NCBI RefSeq assembly: GCF_947489755.1
Contig: NZ_CANLFB010000016.1
Location: 42,065-106,064, forward strand
Reading direction: 5' to 3'
Source: an uncultured Psychromonas sp.
GTDB taxonomy: Bacteria; Pseudomonadota; Gammaproteobacteria; Enterobacterales; Psychromonadaceae
DNA length: 64,000 nt
In this document: positions 1 through 9,042 of the stretch, one piece after another
Layout: the number at the start of each line of letters is the position of its first letter
How positions within the stretch are numbered: position 1 is the stretch's first letter
Notes under the pieces: model-generated
What the model was told of the DNA's origin: nothing
Seen by the model: the letters and a program-made list of their open reading frames with translations, nothing else
Database searches by the model: none
Program-made: the position numbers and the translations under genes

Positions 1-679
1 CATTGACCACCCATTTACTCATCACAAACGCGCCATTACCCACAAAGTTTTCAGGTTTAGTCCATTGGTCACCAAACTTTTCAACGGTTGCTTTATGCAC
101 AGGCATCATGGTTGTATGCCCCATCATCATTACAAAATAAGGAACAGCCGATGACAGTTGTACTTCAAAGGTAGTGTCATCAATTGCTTTAACCCCTAAA
201 GTACTTTTATCTTTATTACCTGCAATGATATCAGATGCATTCAGCATCGTTGTCATATCTAGGTACCATGAGTAAGGAGAAGCAGTAGCAGGGTCAACTG
301 CACGTTGAAAGCTGTAAACAAAATCATCTGCCGTTACTGGGTCACCATTTGACCACTTAGCATCTTTACGTAAGTGAAAGGTAAAGGTTTTATTGTCCGT
401 CGTTTCCCAACGCTCTGCAACGCCAGGAATGGTATTGCCATCGGCATCTTGTGTGACTAAACCTTCTAACAGATCAAGAATAACATTTGACTCAGGAACG
501 CCTTGCGTCTTATGTGGGTCGATAGAAGCAACTTCTGTACCGTTACCTTTTACGAACTCTTGTTTTGCAGCGAGTTTAGTACCGGCGGGTACATCAGCTG
601 CAACAACGTTAAATGAAGAAGCGGCAAAAGAAAGACCAAGTCCTAGCATTAATGCTTTTGTTATTTTATTTTTATTCAC
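1..679 (-). CDS. oppA: Oligopeptide ABC transporter substrate-binding protein, partial (3' end outside window)
   Basis: This is the N-terminal 226 residues of a periplasmic peptide-binding protein of the OppA/DppA family; the rest lies beyond position 1. The frame starts with GTG at 679, preceded by an AAGGGAA ribosome binding site. A signal peptide of about 26 residues ends in VVAA. The mature part shows the SBP_bac_5 pattern: EVASIDPHKTQG, LLEGLVTQDADG, GVAERWE and FHLRKDAKWSNGDPVTADDF. Such proteins bind peptides in the periplasm for an inner membrane ABC importer, whose genes would lie outside the window if linked. The 860 bp upstream contain no gene. Substrate is not readable from this fragment. 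An ORF read on the opposite strand here is a shadow. Confidence 0.9.
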   Translation of the reverse strand, partial: MNKNKITKALMLGLGLSFAASSFNVVAADVPAGTKLAAKQEFVKGNGTEVASIDPHKTQGVPESNVILDLLEGLVTQDADGNTIPGVAERWETTDNKTFTFHLRKDAKWSNGDPVTADDFVYSFQRAVDPATASPYSWYLDMTTMLNASDIIAGNKDKSTLGVKAIDDTTFEVQLSSAVPYFVMMMGHTTMMPVHKATVEKFGDQWTKPENFVGNGAFVMSKWVVN

Positions 680-1541
680 AATTAATTCCCTTACATGGTG
701 ATGAAATTATCTAACTTTTAAGATTTACTGGCGAATGCAAATTAATAAAAACAGATAATAAAAATAATGATTGTTTAATGGCTAAACGTAAATAGACTTA
801 GCACAAATACACATTGGATAGAGCAATTTGAAAGCCAACAGGTAAACTACTTCAATATCAACAACTTAATTTAAAGTCGTACGATAAGTGAAAATTTTCT
901 CACCAATTTAGTGCAAAAACAAACGTATATAGTGCAATATGATTGAAGTTAGTTGAGTATATTTCATACTCTCGCCCCAAAAGCTGACCACTTGGTTAAC
1001 ATTAATCCATAAACTATTAATATAAAAGCTAAAATAAGAATAAATATGTCACTTATGATTGAAGTCATATTCTAAAAAATAGTTTTGGTTGTTAAATAAC
1101 ATCACTTCCCATTGATAATATCGACTATAAAAGTGAGCTTTTTGATGCTTGCCAGGTAGTTTTATGATGGGATTTAAATAACATTTAAGTTATGCACTTA
1201 TTATTTGAATCCAAGCAGTTAAAAAATACGGAGTAAAAGCGTTAATACATTCACTCTAAAGTGGTTTTATAGAGAAAGTGAGTGGATAAAAAGATAAATA
1301 AATAGTAGATAGCGAGACAGGGAAATAATTGATACAACCTAATTATTATCATTAATATCATTAATATCATTAATATCATTAAATAAGTCAACACTGCCCA
1401 CGACTCAACGGAGAGTCTATTAGGCAATGCATATTCAACAATACATTAATAAATCATATCGTTTTTTATCACGTGGTTTATAGCTTGGATAAGACAATCT
1501 AGTTTATATAGCCTAGTTTATAACCCTGTCTATAATCCGAT
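680..1541. other. Intergenic region between oppA and the Nif3-family gene
   Basis: About 860 bp of AT-rich DNA without a credible gene on either strand. It should hold the oppA promoter and leader. The only clear structure is the 9-bp tandem repeat at 1342-1380, listed separately. No T-run hairpin stands out. Confidence 0.6.
1342..1380. repeat. 9-bp tandem repeat ATTAATATC, about four units
   Basis: Four consecutive 9-base units, the first ATTATTATC and the next three ATTAATATC, followed by a partial ATT. The pattern resembles the A/T hexamers of Fur-type operators, but no gene start lies close by, so function is unknown. It may simply be a polymorphic microsatellite. Confidence 0.8.
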
Positions 1542-2297
1542 TTAAACAGGATTATCAATATCAATAAAGGTCACGTCAAACCCCATTTCAGCAGCTAACC
1601 ATTCTCCTAATGCTTTTGCACCATAGCGTTCCGTAGCATGGTGCCCTGCAGCAAAATAATGAATGCCCATCTCTTTTGCAATATGCACGGTACGCTCAGA
1701 TATTTCACCGCTGATAAACGCATCAATGCCTTGCTCTGCGGCGATGGTTATATAATCTTGTCCGCCGCCAGTACACCAAGCAATGGTTTTAATTTCAGGC
1801 TTTCCACCATCAATCCATAATGGTTCACGGTTAAGTTTTTCTGTAATTGTGTTAATTAATTCACTCGGCGTTACTGCTTGTTCAAACTTACCGACACGCC
1901 CTACGCTGCGTTTGTCCCATGGTTCTAATGGGCGGCGATCAGTGATCCCTAATAAATCGGCTAATTGTTTGTTATTACCTAATTCAGGGTGGACATCGAG
2001 TGGTAAGTGATACGCATATAAATTAATGCCGTTCTCAATTAACGCTTTAATACGATTATATTTCATTCCCACAATCTGTTGAGCTTCACCTTTCCAGAAA
2101 AAACCATGGTGCACAAGAATGGCATCTGCATTGTGTTCTATTGCTGCATCAATGAGTGCTTGGTTGGCTGTTACACCGGTAATGATTTTTTTAACTTGCT
2201 CACGCCCTTCTATTTGCAATCCATTAGGGCAATAATCCTTGAATTGGTGTATTTCTAAGAATTGATCGAGCTTGTTTGCGAGTTTACGATTATTCAT
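1542..2297 (-). CDS. Nif3-like dinuclear metal centre protein (YbgI family)
   Basis: A 251-residue protein of the Nif3/DUF34 family, closely resembling E. coli YbgI along its length. Visible family signatures are PNGLQIEG near the N-terminus, the metal-binding ILVHHGFFWKG, YAYHLPLDVHPELGNN, AWCTGGGQ and the C-terminal AAGHHATERYG, which supply the His/Asp/Glu ligands of a two-metal site. Databases often name the family GTP cyclohydrolase 1 type 2, but the cellular role is unsettled. I start at ATG 2297 rather than the in-frame TTG at 2333 because the E. coli homologue begins at the equivalent point. It appears to be a single-gene unit. Confidence 0.9.
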   Translation of the reverse strand: MNNRKLANKLDQFLEIHQFKDYCPNGLQIEGREQVKKIITGVTANQALIDAAIEHNADAILVHHGFFWKGEAQQIVGMKYNRIKALIENGINLYAYHLPLDVHPELGNNKQLADLLGITDRRPLEPWDKRSVGRVGKFEQAVTPSELINTITEKLNREPLWIDGGKPEIKTIAWCTGGGQDYITIAAEQGIDAFISGEISERTVHIAKEMGIHYFAAGHHATERYGAKALGEWLAAEMGFDVTFIDIDNPV

Positions 2298-2400
2298 ATG
2301 CTTCACTTTTAAATAGAGGTCTTTATAGCCCAATAGACATAGCGATTAAAGCTAAGCTACCAAAGCTAGGTAATAAGTCATGATAAAGAAGTTATTCCAG

Positions 2401-4161
2401 CTATTGAAGCTTTTTAACAAATTCAAATGCACCGAGATCAGGTTGAGTTCCTTGATAGGATAAAGAAATCATATCGCCCTTTTGCCAAGAGATGATTTTA
2501 TCCAACGTTAACATATTCGATTTTCGATCAATATTCACAATGGTCGCGCTTTGTATGGTTTTATTGTCTGCTGATTGAATCATGATTTTATCACCAGATT
2601 CACCTTCAATACCCGCACCATCGTAGAAAAATTGACTGTCTTGCACTTCAACTTGCAACCCTTTCCCACTATCACTGATAATCTTACTTAACATAACCCC
2701 TGCATCAATCATCGGACTATTCACTGAGAGTTGATAATTGTGCTTAGCTTGATTAACAAACAAAGGATCTTTCGCTAAAGTATCTTTGAATTGCACAGGA
2801 ACAAAGCTACCTTCAAAGTCATAAACACTCATTTTATTTACAACTCCCCATAACCCGATAACTTGCTCGCTTTTGTCGCTGGCAATATTATTACGCACAA
2901 ACCATTGGTCGCCTTCTTTCCTACTAAATAAAATCTGTGTGCCGTTTTGTGTATTACACTGACTTGCACCTACACCTTGGTTATTCCATAAAATATTATT
3001 TACAAATTGATTATCTTCAAATTTTTCTATCCAACGACCAACCGCAATCCCTACACACCAATTATCATGAAACGTATTATTATAAATACGGTTACCGTAA
3101 GTATAAGAAGCTTCTGTGCGATAACTAGCAAGACTAAATCCCACATTGGTATGATAAAAAGTATTAAATCGAATAATGCCATGTTGTCCGGCATATTGAA
3201 TACCATTGCCACCACTCGTTGAATAATAACGAACCGCATCTTTAAATATATTATGCTCAATGAGATTATATTGACTGGCATCTAATACTGGCGGGAGTTG
3301 CTTGAAACGTCCATTCCCATGCCAATCCATGGTTCCTTCTTCACAATCAAAGACAGCCCCTAGCTTTTGGTTTTTATTACTAAAGACATTGTTCCTAATA
3401 ACATTGAAGCTACCACATTTAATGTTCCAAACATCGTGACCAGCAAGGTTCATTGTATTGCCTTCAACGAGATTATAATTTGAATGCACTAGCGATAATA
3501 AGTCTGTTCCTTTTTGAAAACGATTATTCACTATCTTATTATGGTGGCTAAACGCAACATATAATCCGCCACGTTTACTGGCATTCTTTCCATCATTATA
3601 AATAGTCGAACCTGTAAAAGTGTTATTTGAGAATATATTATGGTGTGCGTTTAAAAATCGTCCAAAGCCAATACTCTCAGTGACGGTAATGCCATTAACG
3701 ACAATATAAGACGCTTCATCTAACCATATAGCGCCGTATGCTTGTCTTTGGTCAATTGAGTCCACGCCTTTAATTCTCACTTGTTCATTTTGATAAGCAC
3801 TAAAACCAATATAGGCTTGTTGATTACCTGATGTACTCACATGTAATGCTTGTTTATAGTCGCCTTTTCGTATTAAAAATAGCATTCCAGGCTTGGCTAT
3901 TTCAGTGGCATCAGATAGTTGAGAAACAGACAATTGATCGCCTTTGCCACATAGACGGGTTTCAGGATCATACTGCTGACAACTTTTATTTAATGCTGAA
4001 TCAATGAAAATTGTTTCTGTAAAAGCGGGTAAGTTGAACGTATTTATCCATTGCTCCACGGACAAATCAACGGCCGGTTTAGCTTGTAAAGGAGCGATCA
4101 TTAGAAAGTTAGTTAAAAGGCAAGTCGTGAGGAGAATAGAAGAGTTTAATAACCGAAACAT
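2401..4161 (-). CDS. Exported right-handed parallel beta-helix protein
   Basis: A 586-residue exported protein with a signal peptide ending near residue 28 (PLQAKP). From about residue 130 to 400 it carries repeated Asn-rich turns (HHNIFSNNTF, HHNKIVNNRF, YNLVEGNTM, FNVIRNNVF, YGNRIYNNTFHDN) typical of PbH1 beta-helix repeats found in polysaccharide lyases and other carbohydrate-active proteins. The tail ends in QPDLGAFEF, a common closing motif of secreted beta-helix proteins. It may be a lyase or epimerase acting on an extracellular polysaccharide, but I see no family-specific catalytic signature, so the substrate is open. Its 5' flank carries the inverted-end element at 4214-4412. Confidence 0.8.
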   Translation of the reverse strand: MFRLLNSSILLTTCLLTNFLMIAPLQAKPAVDLSVEQWINTFNLPAFTETIFIDSALNKSCQQYDPETRLCGKGDQLSVSQLSDATEIAKPGMLFLIRKGDYKQALHVSTSGNQQAYIGFSAYQNEQVRIKGVDSIDQRQAYGAIWLDEASYIVVNGITVTESIGFGRFLNAHHNIFSNNTFTGSTIYNDGKNASKRGGLYVAFSHHNKIVNNRFQKGTDLLSLVHSNYNLVEGNTMNLAGHDVWNIKCGSFNVIRNNVFSNKNQKLGAVFDCEEGTMDWHGNGRFKQLPPVLDASQYNLIEHNIFKDAVRYYSTSGGNGIQYAGQHGIIRFNTFYHTNVGFSLASYRTEASYTYGNRIYNNTFHDNWCVGIAVGRWIEKFEDNQFVNNILWNNQGVGASQCNTQNGTQILFSRKEGDQWFVRNNIASDKSEQVIGLWGVVNKMSVYDFEGSFVPVQFKDTLAKDPLFVNQAKHNYQLSVNSPMIDAGVMLSKIISDSGKGLQVEVQDSQFFYDGAGIEGESGDKIMIQSADNKTIQSATIVNIDRKSNMLTLDKIISWQKGDMISLSYQGTQPDLGAFEFVKKLQ

Positions 4162-4213
4162 CAGAAGTCCTTTTACTGTATTTAAGCAGCGAATGAATAT
4201 CCAAAAGAGTAAA

Positions 4214-4412
4214 TAACCTCGATTCCGGATAAGAAAAGCGATACAACACCGCTATTTAAGCGAATTGCTGCCGTTAAATTATTTCCTAATAATCCGTTAT
4301 TGCTTCAATAATTTACTTTGAACTACGAAAAACTAGGAGCATTGTATAATAAAACCTTGTAGCCATATGATTTTAAATCACCTTTCGCTTCCGTTAACCA
4401 GAATTGAGGTTA
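4214..4412. mobile_element. Small inverted-end element, copy 1 (MITE or IS relic)
   Basis: A 199-bp noncoding stretch bounded by imperfect 19-bp inverted ends. The left end is TAACCTCGATTCCGGATAA (4214-4232); the right end is TTAACCAGAATTGAGGTTA (4394-4412), whose complement matches the left end at 16 of 19 bases. The right end recurs at 42805-42819 and 52313-52331, and the left end at 52119-52137, so this is a repeated genomic element and not a chance palindrome. No transposase is inside. Target duplications are not obvious. It sits between the beta-helix gene start and the phoR end. Confidence 0.55.
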
Positions 4413-4560
4413 GATAAAAATAGTGGAATCTGATTGATGATCAAGATAGATAAACCCATTTTAAGATTTACAATATTGGTCTGAAGTTCATTATCGAAAA
4501 ACAAAAGAAGCGTATTAAAAGTAACCACGTTTTAATACTATGAAGCAATCTATAAGAGTA

Positions 4561-4603
4561 TAAAAAGTAAGGTGTTAATTCAGTAACACTAAACAACACC
4601 TTA
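4561..4603 (-). terminator. Terminator of phoB-phoR
   Basis: Read on the minus strand, TAAGGTGTT and AACACCTTA form a 9-bp stem (4595-4603 with 4568-4576) followed by CTTTTTA. It lies about 65 bp past the phoR stop, as expected for a factor-independent terminator of the operon. Confidence 0.6.
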
Positions 4604-4666
4604 GCCAATCTATTGAAAAAGGCCTTAAACAATAACCTAAGCGACGAATCCTATTATCTTAAGCAC

Positions 4667-5956
4667 CTAACAAATATAATTGTTTGGAATGACAAAAGAG
4701 AATTGGCTCCCTTCTCCCACATTACTTTCAATCTGTAATGTAGAGTCATAATGAGATAATGCGTGCTTTACAATAGAAAGCCCTAAACCAGACCCGCCGG
4801 TATCTCGAGAACGAGAAGCATCTACACGATAAAAACGTTCAGTTAAATGCAAGATATGTTCAGGCGCAATGCCATCGCCGGTATCCATCACACAAAAGTA
4901 CGCCCCTTCCGGTAACTTTTTCCATAATACTTTGATACATCCACCTTCTGGTGTGTAGTTAATCGCGTTATAAACTAAATTAGACATGGCACTACGCAAT
5001 TGCATTTCATCGCCCACAACTGAAAGCTTAGGATCCATTTTGAATTGGATTGATTGTGATTTTTTACGACCTAATGCAATCGCTTCACTTTCAATTTGAG
5101 TTAATAAGGCAGCAATATTAATACTTTCATGAAAATCTAATGTCGCTGCACCTTCAATTTTTGACAATGTCATCAACTGCTCAACTAATGCACACATTCT
5201 TGCAGTTTGTTGATCTAACACTTGTATCGTTTTTAATTGCATTTTGTCTTCTTGCGCACTCATTTCCAATATTTCTATATAACCTTGTAAAACGGTTAAT
5301 GGAGTACGTAATTCATGAGAGACATTTGCGACAAAGTGACGCCTATTTTCATCCATCTGACGATAACTGGTCACATCACGAACGATCAATAAACGTTGAT
5401 TCTTCGCGTAAGGCATCACCCTAAATTCAAGTAACTTATCACTATTAATCGGTGACACAAGATCTAAAGGCTCGTTATAAACATCACTGCGTAAGTAATC
5501 AACAAAATCAGGGTGACGAATTAAGTTGGTAATATTTTCGCCTGCATCTTCAGGCCATTTAAAACCTAATTGGAATTGCGCTAGGCGATTACACCAGACA
5601 ATCTCACCTTCTTTTTTAAATACAACCACTGCGTCAGGTAAGGCTTCAGAACCTTCACGGAAACGACTAATCACACTCGCTAAATTATTACGGCGTTTAC
5701 GGTGTCTTTGTTGCATATTATGAATACCAATATAGGCATGTTCCCAAACAGATTTACCTGGCGGTAATACCGTACTTTTACTTACCCATAACCAATCGTT
5801 TAATTTTTTTAGAAAATAATAATGCCAAGCATTATGCAGTATCGTAGTGACGAGTAATAACTCCAGCACTAATCCTGTTAATAACCCTAAAATAATCACT
5901 GGGAAGTACACTAAAAAAATCGCCCAGAATAATTGCTTCCATGTATATACTTTCAA
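4667..5956 (-). CDS. phoR: Phosphate regulon sensor histidine kinase PhoR
   Basis: A 429-residue sensor kinase. Two membrane segments lie at about residues 10-30 and 31-45, followed by a PAS domain (about 95-200), a HisKA domain with the phospho-accepting His214 in VANVSHELRTPL, and an ATPase domain with N box (NLVYNAINYTPEGG), DTGDGI and GGSGLGLSIVKH. This is the PhoR architecture without a large periplasmic domain. In the family, PhoR phosphorylates PhoB when phosphate is low, under control of PstSCAB-PhoU, none of which is in this window. The gene follows phoB with an 80-bp gap and ends the operon. Confidence 0.95.
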   Translation of the reverse strand: MKVYTWKQLFWAIFLVYFPVIILGLLTGLVLELLLVTTILHNAWHYYFLKKLNDWLWVSKSTVLPPGKSVWEHAYIGIHNMQQRHRKRRNNLASVISRFREGSEALPDAVVVFKKEGEIVWCNRLAQFQLGFKWPEDAGENITNLIRHPDFVDYLRSDVYNEPLDLVSPINSDKLLEFRVMPYAKNQRLLIVRDVTSYRQMDENRRHFVANVSHELRTPLTVLQGYIEILEMSAQEDKMQLKTIQVLDQQTARMCALVEQLMTLSKIEGAATLDFHESINIAALLTQIESEAIALGRKKSQSIQFKMDPKLSVVGDEMQLRSAMSNLVYNAINYTPEGGCIKVLWKKLPEGAYFCVMDTGDGIAPEHILHLTERFYRVDASRSRDTGGSGLGLSIVKHALSHYDSTLQIESNVGEGSQFSFVIPNNYIC

Positions 5957-6036
5957 ATGGGATACTCTTTATTGAAATTAATCTAACTAATCATCTCGAT
6001 CTAATAGATCTTATTAGTGATATAAGCCGTTAACTA

Positions 6037-6720
6037 TTATGAACGAGTTGAGAAACGATAACCCGCGCCACGTACTGTTTGTACTAAATGATCATGATCA
6101 GCTAATGCTTTACGTAAACGACGAATATGCACATCGACGGTACGATCTTCAACATAAACATTAGTGCCCCACACATTATTTAATAATTGTTCACGACTAT
6201 AAACTCGCTCTGGGTGCGTCATAAAAAAATGCAGTAATTTAAACTCGGTGGGTCCCATTTCTAACGGTGTATTATTTAGCGTTGCGCGATGAGAAACAGG
6301 ATCTAGCTTTAGCTTGCCTACTTTCAACGTATCATCTAAGGAAGTGGGATTAACACGGCGCATCACTGTTTTAAGGCGAGCCATGAGTTCTTTAGGAGAA
6401 AAAGGTTTAGTCACATAATCGTCTGCACCATTTTCTAAACCGCGTACCTTATCTTCCTCTTCACCTCGAGCGGTTAACATCACAACAGGAATTTGTCGTA
6501 AGATTTCATCTTGCTTTAAAAATTTTAATAATTGAATACCGCTGCCACCAGGAAACATCCAGTCTAGTAGAATAAGCTCAGGATAAGGTTCATGCAGGTG
6601 ACTTAATGCAGCTTGATAGTTATCTGCTTCCAATGTTTCATAACCATGCTGCTCTAATACAAAACTCAGCATATCTCTGATTGCCACTTCATCTTCAACT
6701 ACTAAAATTCGACTTGCCAT
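6037..6720 (-). CDS. phoB: Phosphate regulon response regulator PhoB
   Basis: A 227-residue OmpR/PhoB-type regulator. The receiver domain has the acidic pocket (VVED), phospho-accepting Asp53 in [11 protein letters not shown] and the conserved KPF; the winged-helix DNA-binding domain covers about residues 130-227 with [13 protein letters not shown] and [17 protein letters not shown]. It activates phosphate-starvation genes by binding Pho boxes. A near-consensus Pho box lies 54-71 bp upstream of its start, consistent with the autoregulation known for phoB. It is the first gene of phoB-phoR. Confidence 0.97.
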   Translation of the reverse strand: MASRILVVEDEVAIRDMLSFVLEQHGYETLEADNYQAALSHLHEPYPELILLDWMFPGGSGIQLLKFLKQDEILRQIPVVMLTARGEEEDKVRGLENGADDYVTKPFSPKELMARLKTVMRRVNPTSLDDTLKVGKLKLDPVSHRATLNNTPLEMGPTEFKLLHFFMTHPERVYSREQLLNNVWGTNVYVEDRTVDVHIRRLRKALADHDHLVQTVRGAGYRFSTRS

Positions 6721-6773
6721 TAAGGTTACCTATTTATTATGAATTCTAAATATAAGCATTATCACTACAAACT

Positions 6774-6791
6774 ATGACAGTTATATGACAA
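6774..6791 (-). promoter_or_regulatory. Pho box upstream of phoB
   Basis: On the minus strand the sequence is TTGTCATATAACTGTCAT, which matches the E. coli Pho box pattern (two CTGTCAT direct repeats separated by a 4-bp A/T spacer) at 17 of 18 positions. It faces phoB. Confidence 0.85.
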
Positions 6792-6802
6792 GTGTACGCA
6801 AA

Positions 6803-6820
6803 CTGTCATATAACTAACAC
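6803..6820 (+). promoter_or_regulatory. Second Pho box in opposite orientation
   Basis: CTGTCATATAACTAACAC on the plus strand matches the Pho box pattern at 16 of 18 positions. Together with the minus-strand box 11 bp away it makes a near-palindromic pair. No plus-strand gene starts nearby, so it probably serves phoB or loops with the first box. Confidence 0.6.
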
Positions 6821-7011
6821 TTCAATTTAAAAACAATTAGTTGTAACCACTTTTTACGTCTTAAAATAACGTTTTTTAAAGAAAGCGATATGAGTAACCA
6901 AGATTAATAGTGACTGGTGCGGTTAGTATTAGTTGTTCACTAATCGCGTCATTTTTAGCTCATTTAATCTCATTAAAAATGATCGTGTATAAGCTTAACT
7001 AAATCACTGTT

Positions 7012-9042
7012 TCAGCTAATATCAAAATACTTTTGCTTGAATAGCGCTAAGGGTAAAGGTTTAGAGAATAAGTAACCTTGGCCAAACTGGCACCCTAAAT
7101 CAGTTAAGATTTGTTTTTGTTTTTGGTTCTCTATCCCTTCTGCAATGACTTGAATTGATAAATGTTCTGCTAACATAATCATAATTTGGCATAAATCACG
7201 GCTATTACTCTTTGTTTCTAGATCATCCACAAAGGATTTATCAATTTTCAAAATATCGACATCCATTTTTTGTAGATAAGATAAAGATGAATAACCCACA
7301 CCAAAGTCATCAATAGCGATAGGTACACCTTGTTTTTTTAATTTAGTTAATTGAGCACGCACACTATCTTCACTTTCCATTAATAGATTTTCAGTTATTT
7401 CAACGATAATAGCATCGTGGCTTAAACCGAGCCCAGCAACATATTCAAACCAATTACTCATCCATTGACCGCCATCTTTAAACTGTATCGGCGACACATT
7501 AACGCTAATTTGGAACTGTTCATCTGCCCCTAATTTTTTTAACTTAGCTAAATCTTGTGCAGCAGTTCGAGCCACCCATTCTCCAATCTCAACAATCAAT
7601 CCAACTTCTTCGGCAACAGAGATAAATTCTAATGGAGGCACCATTCCCCTTACTGGATGATGCCATCGAATCAACGCTTCAGCTTTTCGAATTTTATTCG
7701 TCGATAAATCAATAATAGGTTGATAGTAAAGTTCAAATTCATTATTAATGAGACTACTACGTAAATCATCAATTAACTCTCGTTTTTTGAGCACATCCTC
7801 TAACATAAGAGTATGAAAGAAATGATGACAGTTTCTACCCGTTTCTTTAGATTTATACATGGCTAAATCGGCGTATTTCACTAAGTTTTCAACTGTATCT
7901 CCATCATCAGGGAAAATTGCAATACCAATGCTAACCGTCACATAAACATACTTATTTTTAATACTAAAACCGCTTGATAAACGATGGTGTATCTCAAGTG
8001 CAATTTGATTAATAGCCGCTTTACTTGAAAAATTTTCCACTAATATGATGAATTCATCGCCCCCTAATCGCGCTAAAGTAGCTGTTTTAGGTAATGTATC
8101 AGCAATGCATCGGCTCACATCGATTAAAAGAAGGTCGCCATAATCATGGCCCATCGTATCGTTAATCTCTTTAAAACCATCGAGATCGAGTCCTAAAATG
8201 GCGAAATTAGTGTCATTTGCGTGTGTAATTAAATCTGATAGTTTATCTAATATATAACGACGATTCGGTAAACCAGAGAGAGGGTCACTAAAAGCTTGCG
8301 TCGTCAGCTGACTATTTGCAACTTTTAAAGCATTAGTTCTTTGCTGCACTTTTTCTTCTAAAGAGTGATCTCGTTGCTCGATAGTTTCTAGCATTAAGTT
8401 GAAACAAGACGCAAGATTACCGACTTCATCCGTTGATAATACCTTTGATCGTAAGTTGTAATTGTTGGTTTTTGTAACATGTTCAGCAATAGTTGCAAGG
8501 TGTGTTAAGGGATGAATAAGATTCTTACGTAAGAATAAAGACAGAATCAAACTGAGTATTAAAATCAACGTTAATATTCCCAGTAAAAATATACTAAAAA
8601 ATATTAAACTCTGTTCAATTAAAGAGTAATCAGCTTTAATTGTAAGCGTGCCATAATCGACACCCCTCATTGTTAATGGGATGCTAACCACCATTAACTT
8701 GGTGAATATGTGTACATCATTATTTTTACGAGAAAAAATGCCAACAAAGGCTTTACCCTCTGTATCTTCTACTCTAGCACTGACAATATTACTTTGATCA
8801 AGCAAAGGTTTTATCTGCTCTTTTGCGCTCACTTCATCCTGAAAAATAAGTGCGGCGGTTAAATTTGGGGCGAGAATATTGGCGATAGAATTAAGCCTAG
8901 ATTGCTCTGCTTTAGTGACTGTATTAAGCTCATAAATAGTAAACATAACAGCAATGGTAATACTACTAAACGAAGCAACCATCATCAATATGGCTAGTAA
9001 TTTAGCATTTAATGACCCAAACAATATTTGCCGTAAGCTCAT
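7012..9042 (-). CDS. Membrane-bound GGDEF-EAL c-di-GMP enzyme with HAMP domain
   Basis: A 676-residue inner membrane protein. Order: transmembrane segment (about 14-38), a periplasmic sensor region of roughly 100 residues (about 40-143), a second transmembrane segment (about 144-171), HAMP (about 171-223), a coiled linker, GGDEF (about 250-410) and EAL (about 425-670). The cyclase motif is intact (RLGGDEF, 327-331) and so is the phosphodiesterase core (EALIRW at 455-460, DDFGVGYSSL, KIDKSFV). The RxxD inhibitory site expected before GGDEF reads PKTA, so product inhibition is probably absent. Both activities are possible. Its ATG overlaps the last base of the YfiR-like gene stop (TAATG), so the two are translationally coupled and likely work together. 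Confidence 0.9.
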   Translation of the reverse strand: MSLRQILFGSLNAKLLAILMMVASFSSITIAVMFTIYELNTVTKAEQSRLNSIANILAPNLTAALIFQDEVSAKEQIKPLLDQSNIVSARVEDTEGKAFVGIFSRKNNDVHIFTKLMVVSIPLTMRGVDYGTLTIKADYSLIEQSLIFFSIFLLGILTLILILSLILSLFLRKNLIHPLTHLATIAEHVTKTNNYNLRSKVLSTDEVGNLASCFNLMLETIEQRDHSLEEKVQQRTNALKVANSQLTTQAFSDPLSGLPNRRYILDKLSDLITHANDTNFAILGLDLDGFKEINDTMGHDYGDLLLIDVSRCIADTLPKTATLARLGGDEFIILVENFSSKAAINQIALEIHHRLSSGFSIKNKYVYVTVSIGIAIFPDDGDTVENLVKYADLAMYKSKETGRNCHHFFHTLMLEDVLKKRELIDDLRSSLINNEFELYYQPIIDLSTNKIRKAEALIRWHHPVRGMVPPLEFISVAEEVGLIVEIGEWVARTAAQDLAKLKKLGADEQFQISVNVSPIQFKDGGQWMSNWFEYVAGLGLSHDAIIVEITENLLMESEDSVRAQLTKLKKQGVPIAIDDFGVGYSSLSYLQKMDVDILKIDKSFVDDLETKSNSRDLCQIMIMLAEHLSIQVIAEGIENQKQKQILTDLGCQFGQGYLFSKPLPLALFKQKYFDIS

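Noticed and set aside
393..701. 102-codon plus-strand ORF at the left edge
   Set aside because: It is antisense to oppA, whose minus-strand translation is a clear family match.
748..775. Fur box upstream of oppA
   Set aside because: GATAAT-like words occur, but the 19-bp palindrome is too incomplete in this AT-rich context.
3051..3281. 76-codon ORF and other frames inside the beta-helix gene
   Set aside because: Shadows of the long minus-strand gene, whose signal peptide and repeats are convincing.
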